DNA of 8,355 nt from DASPLH01 sp035627675. GTDB taxonomy: Bacteria > Acidobacteriota > Terriglobia > Terriglobales > Acidobacteriaceae. A program made the translations under genes and the position numbers. Numbering within the stretch: position 1 is the stretch's first letter; every line of letters begins with the position of its first letter. Shown here one piece after another: positions 6,206-8,355 of this stretch. Below the pieces are notes generated by a model. The model made no database searches. It was not told the origin of the DNA and saw only the letters and a list, made by a program, of their open reading frames with translations. The DNA is taken from assembly GCA_035627675.1 (NCBI GenBank), contig DASPLH010000140.1, positions 1 through 8,355 of the forward strand, read 5' to 3'.

Positions 6206-6475
6206 CTACGCGGCGCTCCTGAACAAGACAGGTTTTGCGATGGCCTGCTTGTTCTCGACCTGGAAGTACTCGTTGCGGCTGTAGTTGCCGACGGCTTGTT
6301 CGACGATGCTGCGCACTGCTTCGACCGTCTCGGCTTCCCAGATACAGATTGCGTGATCCCCGGCAGTGGACGGGAACGTGTGGTGGAGGATGACGTTCGA
6401 CGGGAGCGGAGTCTTTTCTACGATGTCCCAGAAAGAAGCAGGATCGAAGATGGAGTGTTGGACGGCTACGTACAT
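6206..6475 (-). CDS. Small 89-residue soluble protein, function unknown
   Basis: The product has no signal peptide or membrane segment. It alternates predicted strands and helices: YVAVQHSI (2-9), helix PASFWDIVEK (12-21), NVILHHTFPS (27-36), HAICIWEA (41-48), helix VEAVRSIVEQAVG (51-63), then NEYFQVEN (68-75). This beta-alpha-beta-beta-alpha-beta order and size fit a dimeric alpha/beta-barrel (ferredoxin-like) protein. Candidate functional residues are H7, H31, H32, C44, W46 and E47. I recall unnamed homologues ending in NEYF-V but no characterised member, so I give no reaction. The ATG at 6475 is preferred because the GGGGG run sits 6 bases upstream. The ATG at 6481 touches that run directly and would add two residues. 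The upstream sequence can fold over the ribosome site. The gene is divergent from the SulP gene and convergent with cysS. Confidence 0.78.
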   Translation of the reverse strand: MYVAVQHSIFDPASFWDIVEKTPLPSNVILHHTFPSTAGDHAICIWEAETVEAVRSIVEQAVGNYSRNEYFQVENKQAIAKPVLFRSAA

Positions 6476-6481
6476 GAGCAT

Positions 6482-6502
6482 CCCCCTTTCGCAAGGTTGG
6501 GG
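6482..6502 (-). promoter_or_regulatory. Hairpin covering the Shine-Dalgarno of the 89-residue gene
   Basis: In the transcript, CCCC-AA-CCUU (6502-6493) pairs with AAGG-GGG (6488-6482), capped by the loop GCGA (6492-6489), which is a GNRA tetraloop. The AA forms a small bulge. The pairing buries the whole AAGGGGG ribosome site just before the start codon. It may be a translational control hairpin or RNA thermometer, or a decayed copy of the local CCCC...GGGG palindromes that happens to lie there. Confidence 0.5.
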
Positions 6503-6693
6503 AATGCTACACCGGGCCGAAGGAGGGTGGGCCCCAAGATCGCAGGCCACTCTCGAATTCCAGATCGGCTCCGGAACGGTTACGGCAGGACTGTGACCAT
6601 ACGCACACTCGAAAATTGACCGGAGGTGCGACGAGAGTCACCCCTCATGGGCCGAAGTGGGCCTACACTGGTATTGAGGAACTCTGCCGTACC

Positions 6694-8355
6694 ATGTCGC
6701 GACCGCATCACCGCTGGCTTCCGAAATCCGTTCTCGCGCTGCGCAACTACACAGGCAAAGACTTCACGGCTGACCTGGCCGCGGGCATCACCGTTGGACT
6801 GGTGGCGCTTCCGCTGGCGATGGCGTTTGCGATCGCCTCGGGACTGTCGCCGCAGGCGGGCATTTACTGCGCGGTGGTCACGGGCTTCCTGATCTCCGTG
6901 CTCGGAGGTTCGCGCGTCCAGATCGGAGGTCCGACGGGCGCGTTCGTCGTGGTGGTGGCCGGCATCGTCGCCCAACACGGAGTGGGCGGGCTGTTCCTGT
7001 GCACGATGATGGCCGGCGTGATGCTGATCATCATGGGTGCGACCGGGCTGGGCAAAGCCGTGCGGTATCTGCCGCGTCCCGTGGTGCTGGGCTTCACGAA
7101 CGGCATCGCTGTGCTGATCGCGAGCACGCAGATCCGCGACTTGTTTGGCTTGCAGATGACCTCTGTGCCCGGCGAGTTCCTGCCCCGCATGCGGGAGTTT
7201 GCGCGCGCGTTCCCGAGCCTGTCGCTGGAGTCCACGCTGGTGGCAGCCGGCTCGCTCGCGGTGATTGTGTTTACCCCGAAGATATTCAAGCGCGTGCCTG
7301 GGTACATCGCCGCGCTGCTGCTCGGGACCGCGATTTGCGCGCTGTTGCGACTGCCGGTGGAAACCATCGGGTCGAGGTTTGGCGGCGTGCCGTCGGGATT
7401 GCCTGAACTGCACATCCCCCCGCTGCGGATCGAGTTGATGCTGCCGCTGATTCAGCCGGCGTTGACGGTTGCGATGCTCGGGGCCATCGAGTCGCTGATG
7501 TCCGCCGTGGTGGCGGACCGCATGTCGGGCGACAAGCACAACCCTAACGTCGAGTTGATTGCGCAGGGGGTGGCGAACGTCGCGTCGCCGCTGTTTGGCG
7601 GATTGCCGGCTACCGGCGCCATTGCCAGGACGGCGACGAACATCCGCTCCGGGGCGAGGACTCCGGTAGCGGGAGTGATCCACGCGCTGACGTTGGTGGC
7701 GGTGCTGCTGTTTGCCGCCCCGCTGGCGAAGTTCATACCCATGGCCGTGCTGGCTGCGATCCTGATGGTGGTCTCGTACAACATGGGCGAGTGGGGCGAG
7801 ACCTGGAAGATGCTGAAGCTCACACGCTCGGCAATCGTCGTGTGGTTTGTCACCTTCGCACTGACGGTTGTTGCCGACCTGACCATCGCGGTGGAGTTCG
7901 GCATGATCCTGGCCGCACTGATCTTCATCCGCAACGTTGCCGAGACAACGACAGTATCTGCCGTCACCAAGGACTACCTGCTCGAGGGCCGCGTACACAT
8001 CCTGGAGGACAAGCACATCCCGGATTACGTGGCGGTCTTCCGGATCCAGGGTCCGCTGCTTTTTGGCGCGACCCAGAAGCTCTCGGCCGTGTCGGACCAC
8101 ATCTCACAACTGCCTCCGGTGGTGATCCTGAAGCTGCGTCATATGACGGCGCTGGACTCCACGGGCCTGCGCGCCCTGGAAGAAATGGCGGACAAGATGC
8201 ACGCCCATGGGCGGACGCTGATCCTGTGTGGCGCGCGCGAGCAGCCGGAACGGCTGCTCAGACAGGCGGAGTTCCAGAACCATGTTGGACGCGAAAACGT
8301 GTGCGACAACATCGACCAGGCACTACAGAGAGCCCGGGTGGTGGTGGGAGATGGC
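6694..8355 (+). CDS. SulP family anion permease with STAS domain, C-terminus missing
   Basis: This inner-membrane transporter is of the SLC26/SulP family, whose members carry anions such as sulfate, bicarbonate or dicarboxylates. The sequence does not show which one this is. The frame is open for 554 residues to the window edge. Residues 25-430 are the membrane domain, starting with DLAAGITVGLVALPLAMAFA. It has the SulP-type QIGGPTGAF stretch (P80, T81, G82) in the core and NPNVELIAQGVAN (283-295) followed by GGLPATGAIART (302-313). A STAS domain starts near Y445 and contains the DSTG motif (488-491), the position corresponding to the regulatory serine region of SpoIIAA-like proteins. Little is probably missing, because the sequence has reached the usual final helix (NIDQALQRA). 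The start ATG at 6694 has an AGGA 13 bases upstream, a rather long distance. Nothing nearby indicates a substrate: no carbonic anhydrase or sulfate gene is visible. Confidence 0.95.
   Translation, partial: MSRPHHRWLPKSVLALRNYTGKDFTADLAAGITVGLVALPLAMAFAIASGLSPQAGIYCAVVTGFLISVLGGSRVQIGGPTGAFVVVVAGIVAQHGVGGLFLCTMMAGVMLIIMGATGLGKAVRYLPRPVVLGFTNGIAVLIASTQIRDLFGLQMTSVPGEFLPRMREFARAFPSLSLESTLVAAGSLAVIVFTPKIFKRVPGYIAALLLGTAICALLRLPVETIGSRFGGVPSGLPELHIPPLRIELMLPLIQPALTVAMLGAIESLMSAVVADRMSGDKHNPNVELIAQGVANVASPLFGGLPATGAIARTATNIRSGARTPVAGVIHALTLVAVLLFAAPLAKFIPMAVLAAILMVVSYNMGEWGETWKMLKLTRSAIVVWFVTFALTVVADLTIAVEFGMILAALIFIRNVAETTTVSAVTKDYLLEGRVHILEDKHIPDYVAVFRIQGPLLFGATQKLSAVSDHISQLPPVVILKLRHMTALDSTGLRALEEMADKMHAHGRTLILCGAREQPERLLRQAEFQNHVGRENVCDNIDQALQRARVVVGDG

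Noticed and set aside
6616..6669. A promoter for the SulP gene from TTGACC (6616-6621) and TACACT (6664-6669)
   Set aside because: The boxes are 42 bases apart, far beyond a working spacer, and no better -10 lies at the correct distance from TTGACC.
6580..8100. A 506-codon open frame on the minus strand
   Set aside because: It is antisense to the SulP gene. Its translation is an Arg/His/Gln-rich low-complexity string without domains, typical of a shadow frame in GC-rich DNA.

Overview
This 8.4-kb window is GC-rich chromosomal sequence from a bacterium. The gene content is ordinary: a B12-dependent ribonucleotide reductase, a cysteinyl-tRNA synthetase and a SulP anion permease. The long gaps between genes hold several kinds of short palindromic and tandem repeats. 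That combination recalls soil Acidobacteriota of the Terriglobales/Koribacter type. This placement is an inference from memory of such repeats and of the protein styles; no marker gene in the window settles it.

Layout, left to right. (1) Bases 1-2588, minus strand: nrdJ, class II ribonucleotide reductase, with its C-terminus cut off by the window edge. (2) Bases 2589-3621: about 1 kb with no convincing gene. It carries a series of hairpins, an AT-richer patch, a heptanucleotide tandem repeat and the first copy of a 72-bp repeat. (3) Bases 3622-4161, minus strand: a small six-helix membrane protein of unknown function. (4) Bases 4162-4476: a divergent intergenic region with a palindrome, the second exact 72-bp repeat copy and a candidate sigma70-type promoter for cysS. 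(5) Bases 4477-5964, plus strand: cysS, complete, with intact HIGH-type and KMSKS motifs. (6) Bases 5965-6205: a run of at least five hairpins, the first of which may terminate cysS. (7) Bases 6206-6475, minus strand: an 89-residue cytosolic protein of unknown function whose Shine-Dalgarno sequence lies inside a predicted GNRA-capped hairpin. (8) Bases 6694-8355, plus strand: a SulP permease with a C-terminal STAS domain, cut off by the right edge.

The genes do not form an operon. Adjacent genes are mostly divergent, convergent or widely spaced, and nothing links their functions beyond general housekeeping: dNTP supply, tRNA charging and anion transport. I found no defence system, CRISPR array, transposase, integrase, rRNA or tRNA. 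The points most worth a second look are the exact 72-bp direct repeats bracketing the membrane-protein gene, the hairpin over the start of the 89-residue gene, and the hairpin-rich region upstream of nrdJ.
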